Shown here piece after piece: positions 43,307 through 52,022 of a stretch of DNA of 64,000 nucleotides. Source of the DNA: an uncultured Bacteroidales bacterium (GTDB taxonomy: Bacteria; Bacteroidota; Bacteroidia; Bacteroidales; Paludibacteraceae); NCBI GenBank assembly GCA_900319105.1, contig ONND01000005.1:84207-148206 (forward strand), given 5' to 3'. A model generated the notes under the pieces. The model made no database searches. It saw only the letters and a list, made by a program, of their open reading frames with translations, and had not been told where the DNA came from. Each line of letters opens with the position of its first letter. Positions within the stretch are counted from its first letter, which is position 1. The translations under genes were made by a program, and so were the position numbers.

Positions 43307-43437
43307 CTAAACATAGCACGAATGCGGGGTTCAAGAAAAGCCATGGCTTCGTCTGCCGTAAAGTATTCCTTCTGCGGCACAGCACCTCCGTTGTTCTCGG
43401 AAACAAATGGCATTTGTTTGGGATCTTGGGTTTTCAT
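43303..43437 (-). CDS. Probable antitoxin (44 aa)
   Basis: A short protein MKTQDPKQMPFVSEN, then EYFTADEAMAFLEPRIRAMF. The start at 43437 (or 43443) is set by the promoter at 43463-43494; the longer frame runs through the promoter. It is first in a two-gene unit with the RelE/ParE-like toxin. The C-terminal helix (ADEAMAFLEPRIRAMF) is the likely toxin-binding part. There is no recognisable DNA-binding domain, so autoregulation is uncertain. Confidence 0.65.
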   Translation of the reverse strand: MKTQDPKQMPFVSENNGGAVPQKEYFTADEAMAFLEPRIRAMFR

Positions 43438-43462
43438 AATCATATAGCATTCATTTTGCGCT

Positions 43463-43494
43463 GCAAAATTACTGCTTTTTTTTGATATATGCAA
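43463..43494 (-). promoter_or_regulatory. Promoter of the toxin-antitoxin pair
   Basis: Minus strand: TTGCATATATC, eight A, GCAGTAATTTTGCAGC. Same strong form as that of pdxJ. Confidence 0.85.
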
Positions 43495-43607
43495 GAGAAG
43501 AGTGCATTTTTTGGTTTTTTAAGAACATAAACATAGATAAATACTTTTGAATAGTAGTCGCGCTAAAAAGCGATAAACACAAAAAAGAAAAATTCTTCCT
43601 ATAAAAC

Positions 43608-43641
43608 TTGCATAATTCAAAAAAAAGCAGTAAATTTGCAG
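43608..43641 (+). promoter_or_regulatory. Promoter of nadK
   Basis: TTGCATAATTC, eight A, GCAGTAAATTTGCAGC, 29 bases before ATG 43671. Divergent from the toxin-antitoxin promoter. Confidence 0.85.
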
Positions 43642-43670
43642 CAAATTTTAAATTAGCATATTGTGGCCTT

Positions 43671-44603
43671 ATGACAATCGCTATTTTTGGAAATGCAATG
43701 AAACCCCAGACGCTGACCGAGGTGCAGCATATTCTGGCGTTCATGGAAGCCAAAGGAATCAACGTCGTTCTATCCCATGAGTTACGACAGGAACTGAACC
43801 TGCGCGACTACCCGAGTTTCGAACATACCTACCCTAAAGGAACGACGATCTCTGATCTACAGAACCAGAACACCGATTTCGTATTTCACGAAAAGACCAA
43901 TTTCGAGCCGATAGATTTTGCGCTCTCCATTGGCGGAGACGGTACGTTCCTGACCAGCGCCGCCGCTATCGGAAAGAAAAACATCCCTATCTTAGGCATC
44001 AACTGCGGTCACCTGGGTTTCTTGGCTGAGGTGCAGACCGACGACGTCGATGCTATCCTGCAGCAGATCATCGAAGGCCACTATACGATCGAGCAACGCA
44101 GTCTGCTGAACGTGAGCGTCTTTGACAAATCAGGCAGCATTCGGGATAATATCATCATGGCTCCCAACGCCCTCAACGAGATCGCTATTCTCAAAGAGGG
44201 CCTGAGTAGCATGTTGCAGATCGAGTTGAAGGTGAACGGCGAGTTGCTGCACACCTATAACTCCGACGGTCTGGTCATTGCGACGCCGACCGGCAGTACC
44301 GCTTATAACCTGTCTATCGGAGGTCCGCTGATGGCTCCTCAGAGCCGGGGGATCATCCTCACGCCTATCGCGCCGCATAGCTTGACCGTCAAGCCGCTGG
44401 TAGTGCCGGACGACTGGAAATTTGATATTCGTGTGACGAGCCGCTACGACGCCTATATGGTGTCTGTGGATGGCCGCAGCCAGAGCCTGAGTACCGACAT
44501 GAGCTTGCATGTCGAGCGCGCAAAGTACACGGTCAAAGTGGTACAGGTAGGCGATAACAGTTTTTTGAAGAGTTTGCAGAACAAACTCAATTGGGGGAAG
44601 TGA
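43671..44603 (+). CDS. nadK: NAD kinase
   Basis: A 310-residue NAD kinase that phosphorylates NAD to NADP. MTIAIFGNAMKPQTL starts the protein, FALSIGGDGTFLTSAAAIG contains the GGDG catalytic motif near residue 85, then ILGINCGHLGFLAEV, and the NAD-binding segment IATPTGSTAYNLSIGGPLM. LVVPDDWKFDIRVTSR is near the end. The start follows from the promoter at 43608-43641. In Bacteroidales nadK usually stands directly opposite pdxJ; here a toxin-antitoxin pair and a small gene lie between them. Confidence 0.96.
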   Translation: MTIAIFGNAMKPQTLTEVQHILAFMEAKGINVVLSHELRQELNLRDYPSFEHTYPKGTTISDLQNQNTDFVFHEKTNFEPIDFALSIGGDGTFLTSAAAIGKKNIPILGINCGHLGFLAEVQTDDVDAILQQIIEGHYTIEQRSLLNVSVFDKSGSIRDNIIMAPNALNEIAILKEGLSSMLQIELKVNGELLHTYNSDGLVIATPTGSTAYNLSIGGPLMAPQSRGIILTPIAPHSLTVKPLVVPDDWKFDIRVTSRYDAYMVSVDGRSQSLSTDMSLHVERAKYTVKVVQVGDNSFLKSLQNKLNWGK

Positions 44604-44606
44604 TCA

Positions 44607-44748
44607 ATTAATAATTAACAATTAACAATTAACAAAGCGTCCTAGAGGCTTTTGTGCGGAGGCGATAGAAAGTACGGATCTTAAAACTTTGTACCAAGCG
44701 CCAAGAGCCCTTTGTAAATTGTACATTGTAAATTGTACATTGTAAATT
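44607..44748. repeat. Word arrays between nadK and lgt
   Basis: TTAATAATTAACAATTAAC words at 44607-44634 and ATTGTACATTGTAAATTG words at 44715-44748. A stretch in between (TTGTACCAAGCGCCAAGAG) resembles R2. The last word touches the lgt ATG. Confidence 0.75.
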
Positions 44749-44750
44749 AA

Positions 44751-45668
44751 ATGATATTAGATTTCATTACATGGGATGTGGACCCGATATTGATTCATTT
44801 CGGGGACGGAGGAATACGCTGGTATGGTTTATGCTGGGCGCTCGGTATCTATATCTGCTGGATCATGAACGAGCGGATGTACAAGCACGAGAACTGCCCC
44901 GCCGAGTGGCCGGACCAGTTGTTCTTCTGGATCACCGCGGGTGCTATCCTGGGCGCACGAATAGGGCATTGCCTCTTCTACGAGTGGCACCAGTACGGCG
45001 AACCGTGGCACCTCTTCGGATGGGAGTTCACCTACCGCAACCCGTATATCGAACACCCGATATGGATCCTCAAGATCTGGGAAGGCGGACTGGCGAGTCA
45101 TGGCGGTACGATCGGAATCATCATCGCCGCTATCCTGCTCAATAAATACAAGTTCAGCCGCTACCCGCAGTTCGGCACCAGCTGGATATGGATCCTGGAC
45201 CGGCTCTGTATCGGCGTAGGTGTAGCGGGATGCCTCATCCGTTTAGGCAACCTCTTCAATAGCGAGATATACGGCGGTCCGACCGACCTGCCATGGGGCT
45301 TCATCTTCGTTCGTGACGGACAGACGGTGCCCTGCCATCCGACGCAGATATACGAGATGCTCTACTGCCTGGCGGCGCTCGGCATCACGTGGTCGATGTA
45401 CTGGTACACGGAAGCACGGAGACGCGAGGGACTGCTGCTCGGGGTGTTCTTCGTGATCATCTTCGGCGTTCGGTTCCTGTTGGAGTTCATCAAGAACGAC
45501 CAGGAGGCTTTTGAGGCAGGACACGTGCTGAACATGGGTCAATGGCTCAGTATTCCGTTTATTGTGCTGGGGCTTTTCCTTATAATACGCGCGTACAGAA
45601 GGCCGCTGAGTCCGGTGGTCGAGAAACAGCCCAAAAGTCTTGATAAAAAATATCAAGACGTTAAATAG
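44751..45668 (+). CDS. lgt: Prolipoprotein diacylglyceryl transferase
   Basis: A 305-residue inner-membrane enzyme that attaches diacylglycerol to the lipobox cysteine of prolipoproteins. It has about seven membrane segments. IRWYGLCWALGIYI near residue 22, AGAILGARIGHCLFYEW, EGGLASHGGTIGIIIAA, and the Lgt signature GVGVAGCLIRLGNLFNSEIYG with the essential Arg, then PCHPTQIYEMLYCL. It serves the several lipoproteins in this window. Slightly long C-terminal tail. fmt follows. Confidence 0.96.
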   Translation: MILDFITWDVDPILIHFGDGGIRWYGLCWALGIYICWIMNERMYKHENCPAEWPDQLFFWITAGAILGARIGHCLFYEWHQYGEPWHLFGWEFTYRNPYIEHPIWILKIWEGGLASHGGTIGIIIAAILLNKYKFSRYPQFGTSWIWILDRLCIGVGVAGCLIRLGNLFNSEIYGGPTDLPWGFIFVRDGQTVPCHPTQIYEMLYCLAALGITWSMYWYTEARRREGLLLGVFFVIIFGVRFLLEFIKNDQEAFEAGHVLNMGQWLSIPFIVLGLFLIIRAYRRPLSPVVEKQPKSLDKKYQDVK

Positions 45669-45683
45669 TTAAATAGTTAAAAT
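45659..45683. repeat. Word array between lgt and fmt
   Basis: GTTAAATAGTTAAATAG, TTAAAATGG: three GTTAAATA words over the lgt stop. Confidence 0.6.
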
Positions 45684-45714
45684 GGTTTTTTCTATCGAAA
45701 AAACGTTAAATTGT

Positions 45715-46644
45715 ATGACCAAAGAGGATCTAAGGATAGTTTATTTAGGAACGCCGGAGTTTGCAGTAGCAAGTCTTCGTGCGCTGGTGGAAGGCGGGTA
45801 CAACGTAGTGGCCGTAGTGACGATGCCGGACAAGCCGGCAGGCCGCGGTCATCAGATGCAGTACTCGGACGTGAAGAAATATGCGCTGGAGGCAGGTCTT
45901 CCGGTACTACAGCCGGAGAAATTGAAAGACGAAGCGTTCCTCGAGGAACTGCGTTCGTACCAAGCCGACCTGCAGATCGTCGTGGCCTTCCGTATGCTGC
46001 CCGAGGTCGTTTGGGCGATGCCTCGTCTCGGGACCTTCAACCTGCATGCCTCATTGCTGCCGCAATACCGCGGTGCCGCGCCGATCAACTGGGCGGTCAT
46101 GAATGGTGACAAAGAGACCGGCGCCACCACGTTTATGCTCAAGCATGAGATAGACACAGGTAACATGATCCTCCAGGAACGGATCCCTATCGGTCCCGAC
46201 GAGAACGTAGGGTCGGTTCACGACCGACTGATGGCGTTGGGTACCGGCTTGGTGACACGCACGGTAGATCTGATCATCGATTGCGAGAACCAAGGAAGAG
46301 CCCTGCCTACAACGCCCCAGCCCGAGATCGCCGAACTACGTCCGGCACCGAAAATCTTCAAGGAAGATTGCGAGATCAAGTTCGAGGAGAAAACCGCCGA
46401 AGAGGTGCATAACTTCGTTCGCGGACTCAGTCCCTACCCTGCCGCCTGGGCAAACCTCACTATCAACGGAAATATTTTCGAAAACGTGAAAATATTTGCC
46501 GTTGAAAAAGTACAAAGGGACAAAGTACGAAGTACAAAGGATATTATCATCCCGTGTAAGGAAGGTGCGGTACGTATCCTTGAACTCCAAGCACCGGGTA
46601 AGAAACGAATGGACGCACGCTCATTTCTCAATGGATTACATTGA
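45715..46644 (+). CDS. fmt: Methionyl-tRNA formyltransferase with an R2 insertion
   Basis: A 309-residue enzyme that formylates the initiator Met-tRNA. The start MTKEDLRIVYLGTPEFAVAS (ATG 45715) is preferred to the ATG at 45682. Catalytic region: LQIVVAFRMLPEVVW, NLHASLLPQYRGAAPINWAV (Asn, His), GATTFMLKHEIDTGNM with Asp. The C-terminal tRNA-binding domain has FVRGLSPYPAAWANL. The segment KVQRDKVRSTKD in the last domain is an R2 copy in a loop between strands. Normal active-site residues. Confidence 0.95.
   Translation: MTKEDLRIVYLGTPEFAVASLRALVEGGYNVVAVVTMPDKPAGRGHQMQYSDVKKYALEAGLPVLQPEKLKDEAFLEELRSYQADLQIVVAFRMLPEVVWAMPRLGTFNLHASLLPQYRGAAPINWAVMNGDKETGATTFMLKHEIDTGNMILQERIPIGPDENVGSVHDRLMALGTGLVTRTVDLIIDCENQGRALPTTPQPEIAELRPAPKIFKEDCEIKFEEKTAEEVHNFVRGLSPYPAAWANLTINGNIFENVKIFAVEKVQRDKVRSTKDIIIPCKEGAVRILELQAPGKKRMDARSFLNGLH
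46508..46540. repeat. R2 copy in fmt
   Basis: AAGTACAAAGGGACAAAG, TACGAAGTACAAAGG. Read as KVQRDKVRSTK. Confidence 0.88.
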
Positions 46645-46679
46645 GATTTGAGATTTGAAATTTGAGATTTGACATTTGA
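46641..46679. repeat. R4 array between fmt and the HD gene
   Basis: TTGAGATTTGAGATTTG, AAATTTGAGATTTGAC, ATTTGAG. The TTG start of the HD gene (46676) is inside the last word. Confidence 0.8.
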
Positions 46680-47233
46680 GAATTACGGATTATTTAGCTC
46701 TCATAGATAAGTACTACGGTAACTACCCACAGTTACGGGAAGTATTGGTGACGCACAGCCGGCAGGTGGCCGATCGGGCGCTGCGTATCGTGGATGCCCA
46801 CCCCCAATGGGAAGCGCAGGGTCTGGTGGATCGTACCTTCGTAGAAGAAGCGGCTATGCTGCACGATATAGGTATTATCTTCTGCAACGCACCGAAGATC
46901 TACTGCCGCGGCTCGCATAAGTACATTGAGCACGGTTATTTGGGAGCGGAGTTACTGCGTTCGGAAGGCTATCCCAAACATGCGTTAGTGGCAGAGCGAC
47001 ACACGGGAACCGGCATTACGATAGAGCAGGTCGAGCGCGAGGAGTTACCAATCCCCGAACGCGACTACTGCCCGCAGAGCCTCGAAGAGAAAATCATTTG
47101 CTACGCCGATAAATTCTACAGCAAATCGCACCTCGGCGAGGAGGTGAGTCTCGATAAGATCAAACACAACATCTGGAAATACGGCCACGATGCGATCGTT
47201 CGGTGGCAAGCGTTGGAGGAGTTGTGTAATTAG
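46676..47233 (+). CDS. HD-domain phosphohydrolase
   Basis: A 185-residue HD-domain protein. The start is TTG (LRITDYLALIDKYYG). Metal residues: VLVTHSRQVADRAL (first His), EEAAMLHDIGIIF (His-Asp), KYIEHGYLGAELL and LVAERHTGTGI, then IICYADKFYSK with the last Asp. This is the short HDIG/YqeK-like layout. Substrates in the family include nucleotides and cyclic dinucleotides; not predictable here. It may follow fmt in one transcript. It ends four bases into the convergent DUF3078 gene. Confidence 0.82.
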   Translation: MRITDYLALIDKYYGNYPQLREVLVTHSRQVADRALRIVDAHPQWEAQGLVDRTFVEEAAMLHDIGIIFCNAPKIYCRGSHKYIEHGYLGAELLRSEGYPKHALVAERHTGTGITIEQVEREELPIPERDYCPQSLEEKIICYADKFYSKSHLGEEVSLDKIKHNIWKYGHDAIVRWQALEELCN

Positions 47234-48399
47234 TGGAATTTATGGGCAAAGCCGAGTGAGATCAGTTCGCGGAACTGGATCTTCGCGTGCGTGTCGCCCT
47301 TCATGATGACATCCGTGTCATAGCGGGGATGCAACATTACCCGCGCAGAGAGGTACTTATTGATGATAAAATCGCAGTTCACCTCCAGGTCTATTTCTAC
47401 CCCCTTATAATTGGTAAACATATAAAAACGCGTCTCGAGCGCGACCTCACGAACGGGTTTCCACAAGTATTCGACACGTATCAACGAGCCTGCGTTATGG
47501 CGGGTTCGTTCACCTTTCTTGAGTCCGTAGTCCGTGACGGTGACGCGCGCCGTGTCCTTGACGTGCGTGAGACGGTAAGAGAGCGGATAGAAGGAGACGG
47601 AGAGGTTCTTCACCGGCTTATAATCCAAACCGACGGCGAGGGTAAAACGCAACGGGGAGAAAGGCCCGGACTTGAGTTGCCGCGAGTTGGATTTATAGGT
47701 AGGGAAGAAGCGGGTCTCAAACTCCGCCGAGAACGAGCCGAAGAGCTTCGGTACGATGCGCAGGTTCGCCTTGGTATTGAGACGGAATAGATCGTCGGTC
47801 GTATTGACCTTATGGAGACTATCTCCCTTGACGGTCGTACCTCCGACCCGCCATTCGCCGGTATTCTCCCAGGTGAACCGCTCGCTGATATAACTGATTT
47901 GCCCTTTGGCGATACCGAGCCCGGCGAAAGCCGACGAACCGCCCTGGTACCAGTTATCGGTGACGTAGGTCTGGGTGATCTGCGCCATGAGCAGCGCCTC
48001 GCGACGCCAAGGAGTCTTCATCTCCCGCAGCGCACGGAGGACATCCGCGCGATCTTCCTCTATATCCTTTATCAGGGACTTCTCGATCTGCACCGAAGAA
48101 AACTCTTCTACGGTCTTGACCGCCAATTGGGCATTCACCGCTCTAAGGGAGTCCACCTCCGCCATCTCCCGTTGGATCGAGTCGAGTCTCATGCGCTCGA
48201 TGAGCGTCAAGGTGTCGGTTGTATCGTTGGCGTGTATCTGCGCGCTCTGCGCCGACACCATGTTCAAGAGTAAGAGGTCGATATCTGCGGTCGAGTGCTG
48301 CTCCGATAACTTGAAAGTATCGGGATAAACTTGTTGCGCCGTCATAGGCATGGCGGCGCAAACTAAGAGTAATATAACGATATATCGATATTTCGACAT
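47230..48399 (-). CDS. DUF3078 secreted protein
   Basis: A 389-residue protein with a signal peptide (MSKYRYIVILLLVCAAMPMT, cleavage at TAQ). A helical stretch rich in Asp and Leu follows (residues 60-130), then a beta-rich DUF3078 domain (TYVTDNWYQGGSSAFAGLG, WENTGEWRVGGTTVKGDSLHK, TDDLFRLNTKANLRIVPK, YKPVKNLSVSFYPLSYRL). Its C-terminal strands are outer-membrane-barrel-like, ending FAHKFH. The function is unknown; members are widespread in Bacteroidetes. ATG 48399 lies just beyond the secA stop; an ATG at 48423 is an alternative that would overlap secA. Confidence 0.82.
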   Translation of the reverse strand: MSKYRYIVILLLVCAAMPMTAQQVYPDTFKLSEQHSTADIDLLLLNMVSAQSAQIHANDTTDTLTLIERMRLDSIQREMAEVDSLRAVNAQLAVKTVEEFSSVQIEKSLIKDIEEDRADVLRALREMKTPWRREALLMAQITQTYVTDNWYQGGSSAFAGLGIAKGQISYISERFTWENTGEWRVGGTTVKGDSLHKVNTTDDLFRLNTKANLRIVPKLFGSFSAEFETRFFPTYKSNSRQLKSGPFSPLRFTLAVGLDYKPVKNLSVSFYPLSYRLTHVKDTARVTVTDYGLKKGERTRHNAGSLIRVEYLWKPVREVALETRFYMFTNYKGVEIDLEVNCDFIINKYLSARVMLHPRYDTDVIMKGDTHAKIQFRELISLGFAHKFH

Positions 48400-48406
48400 T
48401 TCGAAC

Positions 48407-51400
48407 TTAGATGCCTGCGGCATTCATTTTGCCATGGCATTGCTTGTATTTCTTACCGGAGCCACAAGGACAAGGATCGTTAGGCCGCGGTTTCTTATCG
48501 GCGATGATCGGTCCCTGATGAACCTGCTCGCGCGTGTCGCGCCCGGCAGCCTGCGCTGCTCCGGAAGCCTGTGCCGCCTGCTGTACTGCATCTTTCTGGG
48601 TACGATATCGGCTATAGTCCATCCGGCGTTGCTGCTGCGCTTGCTGTACCGCGTCCGGCTCGGTCACATGGATCTGACCGCGTAGGAGGATCGCGATAGC
48701 ACGGCGGTTGAGGTTATCGAGCATCGCCTTGAAAATATGGAAGGACTCGAGTTTATAGATCAACAGCGGGTCTTTCTGCTCATAGGAAGCGTTCTGTACA
48801 GACTGCTTGAGGTCATCCAACTGACGGAGGTGCTCTTTCCACTCATCGTCGATGACGTAGAGCAACATACGTTTCTCGAACTCCTTGACCACTTCCTTGC
48901 AATGCGTCTCAGCGGCCGCTTTGAGGTTGACGGCGATATTATAGACTTTCTTGCCGTCCGTAATAGGCACGAGGATATTCTCGTACATCTGTCCCTTGGT
49001 CTCATAGACGTACTGGATCTGCGGATCGGCTATCTGGGTCAGTTTGTCCATGCGGCGTTTGAAACTATCGAGGGCCGCCTCAGCGAGTTGGTCGGAGAGT
49101 TCCGCACGCTTGGTACGGCTGAAAGCCTCCTCATCGAAGGGCAACTCGATCGCAAAGCTCTGCATTGCCTCGTACTTGAGTCCTTCGTAATCGTTAGCCG
49201 ACTTAGCGTCCGCCACTATACCCTCTGCAATCTCGTAGATCATGTTCGTAATATCTACGCCTATACGTTCTCCCATGAGGGCATGACGACGCTTGGCGTA
49301 GATGAGGTTACGCTGCTGGTTCATGACATCATCGTACTCGATGAGGCGCTTACGGATACCGAAGTTATTCTCCTCCACTTTCTTCTGTGCCCGCTCGATA
49401 GAGCTGGAGATCATCGAGTGCTCGATCATCTCGCCTTCCTGGAAGCCCATTCGATCCATGATAGAGGCAATACGATCGGATCCGAACATACGCATTAGAT
49501 CATCCTCGAGCGAGACATAGAAGACGGACGATCCCGGGTCTCCCTGACGTCCGGCACGACCACGTAACTGACGATCCACACGACGTGACTCATGACGCTC
49601 GGTACCGATGATAGCGAGACCTCCTGCCTCCTTGACCTCCGGCGTGAGTTTGATATCCGTACCACGACCCGCCATGTTGGTGGCGATCGTTACGACACCT
49701 GCTCTACCCGCCTCCGCAACGACCTGCGCCTCCTGTTGGTGGAGCTTGGCGTTGAGGACGTTATGCTTGATCTTACGGAGCGTCAACATACGGCTCAGTA
49801 ACTCGGATATCTCGACGGAAGTCGTACCCACCAATACCGGACGACCCTGGTTCACCATGTTTACGATCTCGTCTATCACGGCGTTGTATTTCTCGCGCTT
49901 GGTGCGGTAAATACGGTCGTTCATATCTATACGAGCGATCGGTTTGTTGGTCGGGATGACCACTACGTCGAGTTTGTAGATATTCCAGAACTCACCTGCC
50001 TCGGTCTCAGCAGTACCGGTCATACCGGCGAGTTTATGGTACATACGGAAGTAGTTCTGCAGCGTGATCGTTGCAAAGGTCTGGGTAGCACCCTCCACCT
50101 TCACGTTCTCCTTGGCTTCAACCGCCTGATGGAGTCCATCCGACCAGCGGCGGCCTTCCATCACACGACCGGTCTGCTCATCGACGATCTTCACTTCGCC
50201 GCCGTCGATGATGTAATCGACGTCTTTCTCGAAGAGCGTATATGCCTTGAGGAGCTGGTGTACGGTGTGTACGCGCTCGGACTTGATCGAATAATTGGTG
50301 AGGATATCGTCTTTCTTCTGCTGTTTTTCCTCGGCAGAGAGAGTTGTCTCGTGCTCCAGTTCCGCCATCTCTGAGCCGACATCCGGCAGGACGAAGAAGT
50401 TCGGGTCATCGGTCGTGCCGGTCAAGGCATCAATACCCTTGTCGGTCAGCTCGATGGACTTGTTCTTCTCATCGATGACGAAATAGAGTTCATCGGTAGC
50501 GATGTGCATGTTCTTCTCGTTCTCCTGGAGGTAGAACTCCTCTGTTTTCTGAAGACGCACCTTCACTCCTTGCTCGGAGAGATATTTGATGAGCGCTTTG
50601 GATTTCGGCAAACCTTTGTAGGCACGGAAGAGCGCCAACTCACCTTCCTCACGCTCTTTGTCGTCCGAGGAATTCATTTTCTTCTTCGCCTCCACCAAGA
50701 GGTTCGTCGTCAAGGTCGTCTGTTGGCGCACGAGCGCAGCCACGCGATCCTTGTACTCATCGAACATCTGATCCTCGCCCTTGGGGACAGGACCGGAGAT
50801 GATCAACGGTGTACGGGCATCATCGATCAAGACGGAGTCGACCTCATCGACGATGGCGTAGTTATGCCCGCGTTGTACGAGGTCAAGCGGCGAGGTAGCC
50901 ATGTTATCACGCAGGTAGTCAAAACCGAACTCATTATTCGTTCCGAACGTAATATCACAAGCATAGGCCTTACGGCGCTCGTCGCTATTCGGACGATGCT
51001 TGTCAATACAGTCCACCGTCAAGCCGAGGAACATATAAATCGGTCCGTTCCACTCGGAGTCACGTTTAGCGAGGTAATCGTTGACGGTAACCACGTGTAC
51101 ACCTTCGTGAGTCAAGGCATTGAGGTACACCGGCAGGGTAGCCACGAGGGTCTTACCTTCACCGGTAGCCATCTCGGCAATCTTACCCTGATGCAGCACA
51201 ACACCGCCGAAGAGCTGCACGTCATAGTGGACCATATCCCAGTGGATCTCGTTTCCACCCGCCATCCAGTGGTTGTGATAGACGGCTATTGGCTGTTGGC
51301 TATTGGCTGTTGGCTCTTTTATTTCCACGAAGTCGAAACGCGGATCAGCAGCCAGGTCTTTATCCATCTGGGTTGCAGTCACCTCAATGGTCTCGTTTTC

Positions 51401-51766
51401 GGCGAAACGGCGTGCGGTCGATTTGACGATCGCGTACGCCTCGGGAAGTATCTCCGTGAGGACCTCCTCGTACTTATCCTTTATTTCTTTTTCGAGTTTA
51501 TCTACTTCGTTGTATATCTTCTCACGTTTCTCGATAGGCGTGGTCTCAATTTGAGATTTGAGATTTGCGATTTGAGATTTCTTGTCTGCGACGGCAGCCT
51601 GTAGCTTGTCCATGAGCGCCCAAGAGCGGGCACGAAGTTCATCGTTGGAGAGCGCATCAATCGTCTCGTACTGCGCTTTGATCTGCTCTACTACCGGCTG
51701 AATAGCGCGCATATCTTTCTGCGCTTTGTTACCGAATAGTTTCGTAATAATTTCTAAAAAATTCAT
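48407..51766 (-). CDS. secA: Preprotein translocase ATPase SecA with repeat insertions
   Basis: The 1119-residue motor of Sec export, close to the usual Bacteroidetes length. The DEAD motor has [21 protein letters not shown] (Walker A), [18 protein letters not shown] (Walker B), [12 protein letters not shown] and [15 protein letters not shown] (motif VI). The C-terminus has a zinc SEC-C tail ([19 protein letters not shown]). Two segments are repeats in frame: [15 protein letters not shown] (R4, early helix) and [15 protein letters not shown] (R3, before the Walker A strand). Motor motifs are intact. The promoter at 51832-51863 and an R5 array precede it. Confidence 0.97.
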   Translation of the reverse strand: MNFLEIITKLFGNKAQKDMRAIQPVVEQIKAQYETIDALSNDELRARSWALMDKLQAAVADKKSQIANLKSQIETTPIEKREKIYNEVDKLEKEIKDKYEEVLTEILPEAYAIVKSTARRFAENETIEVTATQMDKDLAADPRFDFVEIKEPTANSQQPIAVYHNHWMAGGNEIHWDMVHYDVQLFGGVVLHQGKIAEMATGEGKTLVATLPVYLNALTHEGVHVVTVNDYLAKRDSEWNGPIYMFLGLTVDCIDKHRPNSDERRKAYACDITFGTNNEFGFDYLRDNMATSPLDLVQRGHNYAIVDEVDSVLIDDARTPLIISGPVPKGEDQMFDEYKDRVAALVRQQTTLTTNLLVEAKKKMNSSDDKEREEGELALFRAYKGLPKSKALIKYLSEQGVKVRLQKTEEFYLQENEKNMHIATDELYFVIDEKNKSIELTDKGIDALTGTTDDPNFFVLPDVGSEMAELEHETTLSAEEKQQKKDDILTNYSIKSERVHTVHQLLKAYTLFEKDVDYIIDGGEVKIVDEQTGRVMEGRRWSDGLHQAVEAKENVKVEGATQTFATITLQNYFRMYHKLAGMTGTAETEAGEFWNIYKLDVVVIPTNKPIARIDMNDRIYRTKREKYNAVIDEIVNMVNQGRPVLVGTTSVEISELLSRMLTLRKIKHNVLNAKLHQQEAQVVAEAGRAGVVTIATNMAGRGTDIKLTPEVKEAGGLAIIGTERHESRRVDRQLRGRAGRQGDPGSSVFYVSLEDDLMRMFGSDRIASIMDRMGFQEGEMIEHSMISSSIERAQKKVEENNFGIRKRLIEYDDVMNQQRNLIYAKRRHALMGERIGVDITNMIYEIAEGIVADAKSANDYEGLKYEAMQSFAIELPFDEEAFSRTKRAELSDQLAEAALDSFKRRMDKLTQIADPQIQYVYETKGQMYENILVPITDGKKVYNIAVNLKAAAETHCKEVVKEFEKRMLLYVIDDEWKEHLRQLDDLKQSVQNASYEQKDPLLIYKLESFHIFKAMLDNLNRRAIAILLRGQIHVTEPDAVQQAQQQRRMDYSRYRTQKDAVQQAAQASGAAQAAGRDTREQVHQGPIIADKKPRPNDPCPCGSGKKYKQCHGKMNAAGI
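51282..51316. repeat. R3 copy in secA
   Basis: ACGGCTATTGGCTGTTGGC, TATTGGCTGTTGGCTC. Read on the coding strand as [11 protein letters not shown]. Confidence 0.8.
51547..51582. repeat. R4 copy in secA
   Basis: CAATTTGAGATTTGAG, ATTTGCGATTTGAGATTTC. Read as [12 protein letters not shown]. Confidence 0.8.
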
Positions 51767-51768
51767 AT

Positions 51769-51807
51769 TTCCATTTACAATTTATTCATTTACCATGTAC
51801 CATTTAC
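51769..51807. repeat. R5 array upstream of secA
   Basis: TTCCATTTACAATTTATTC, ATTTACCATGTACCATTTAC between the secA ATG and its promoter. Confidence 0.75.
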
Positions 51808-51831
51808 GTGGTACAGCATACAAAATGCGGC

Positions 51832-51863
51832 GCAAAGGTACTACTTTTTTTTGATATACACAA
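51832..51863 (-). promoter_or_regulatory. Promoter of secA
   Basis: Minus strand: TTGTGTATATC, eight A, GTAGTACCTTTGCGCC. Divergent from the C10 peptidase promoter. Confidence 0.82.
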
Positions 51864-51923
51864 GAACAAAATGCGTACCATGCACTTTTTTTCCGACAAA
51901 ATGGCAGAAATACGCGCGTACGC

Positions 51924-51957
51924 TTGCATATATGAAAAAAATGTTGTAATTTTGTGC
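51924..51957 (+). promoter_or_regulatory. Promoter of the C10 peptidase gene
   Basis: TTGCATATATG, A-tract, TGTTGTAATTTTGTGCCC, 65 bases before ATG 52023. Confidence 0.78.
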
Positions 51958-52022
51958 CCGAAATGCGGAATAGCGTTTTTGAATATTATAAAAAAAAACA
52001 AAAAAAGAAAAAAAACTATTTT

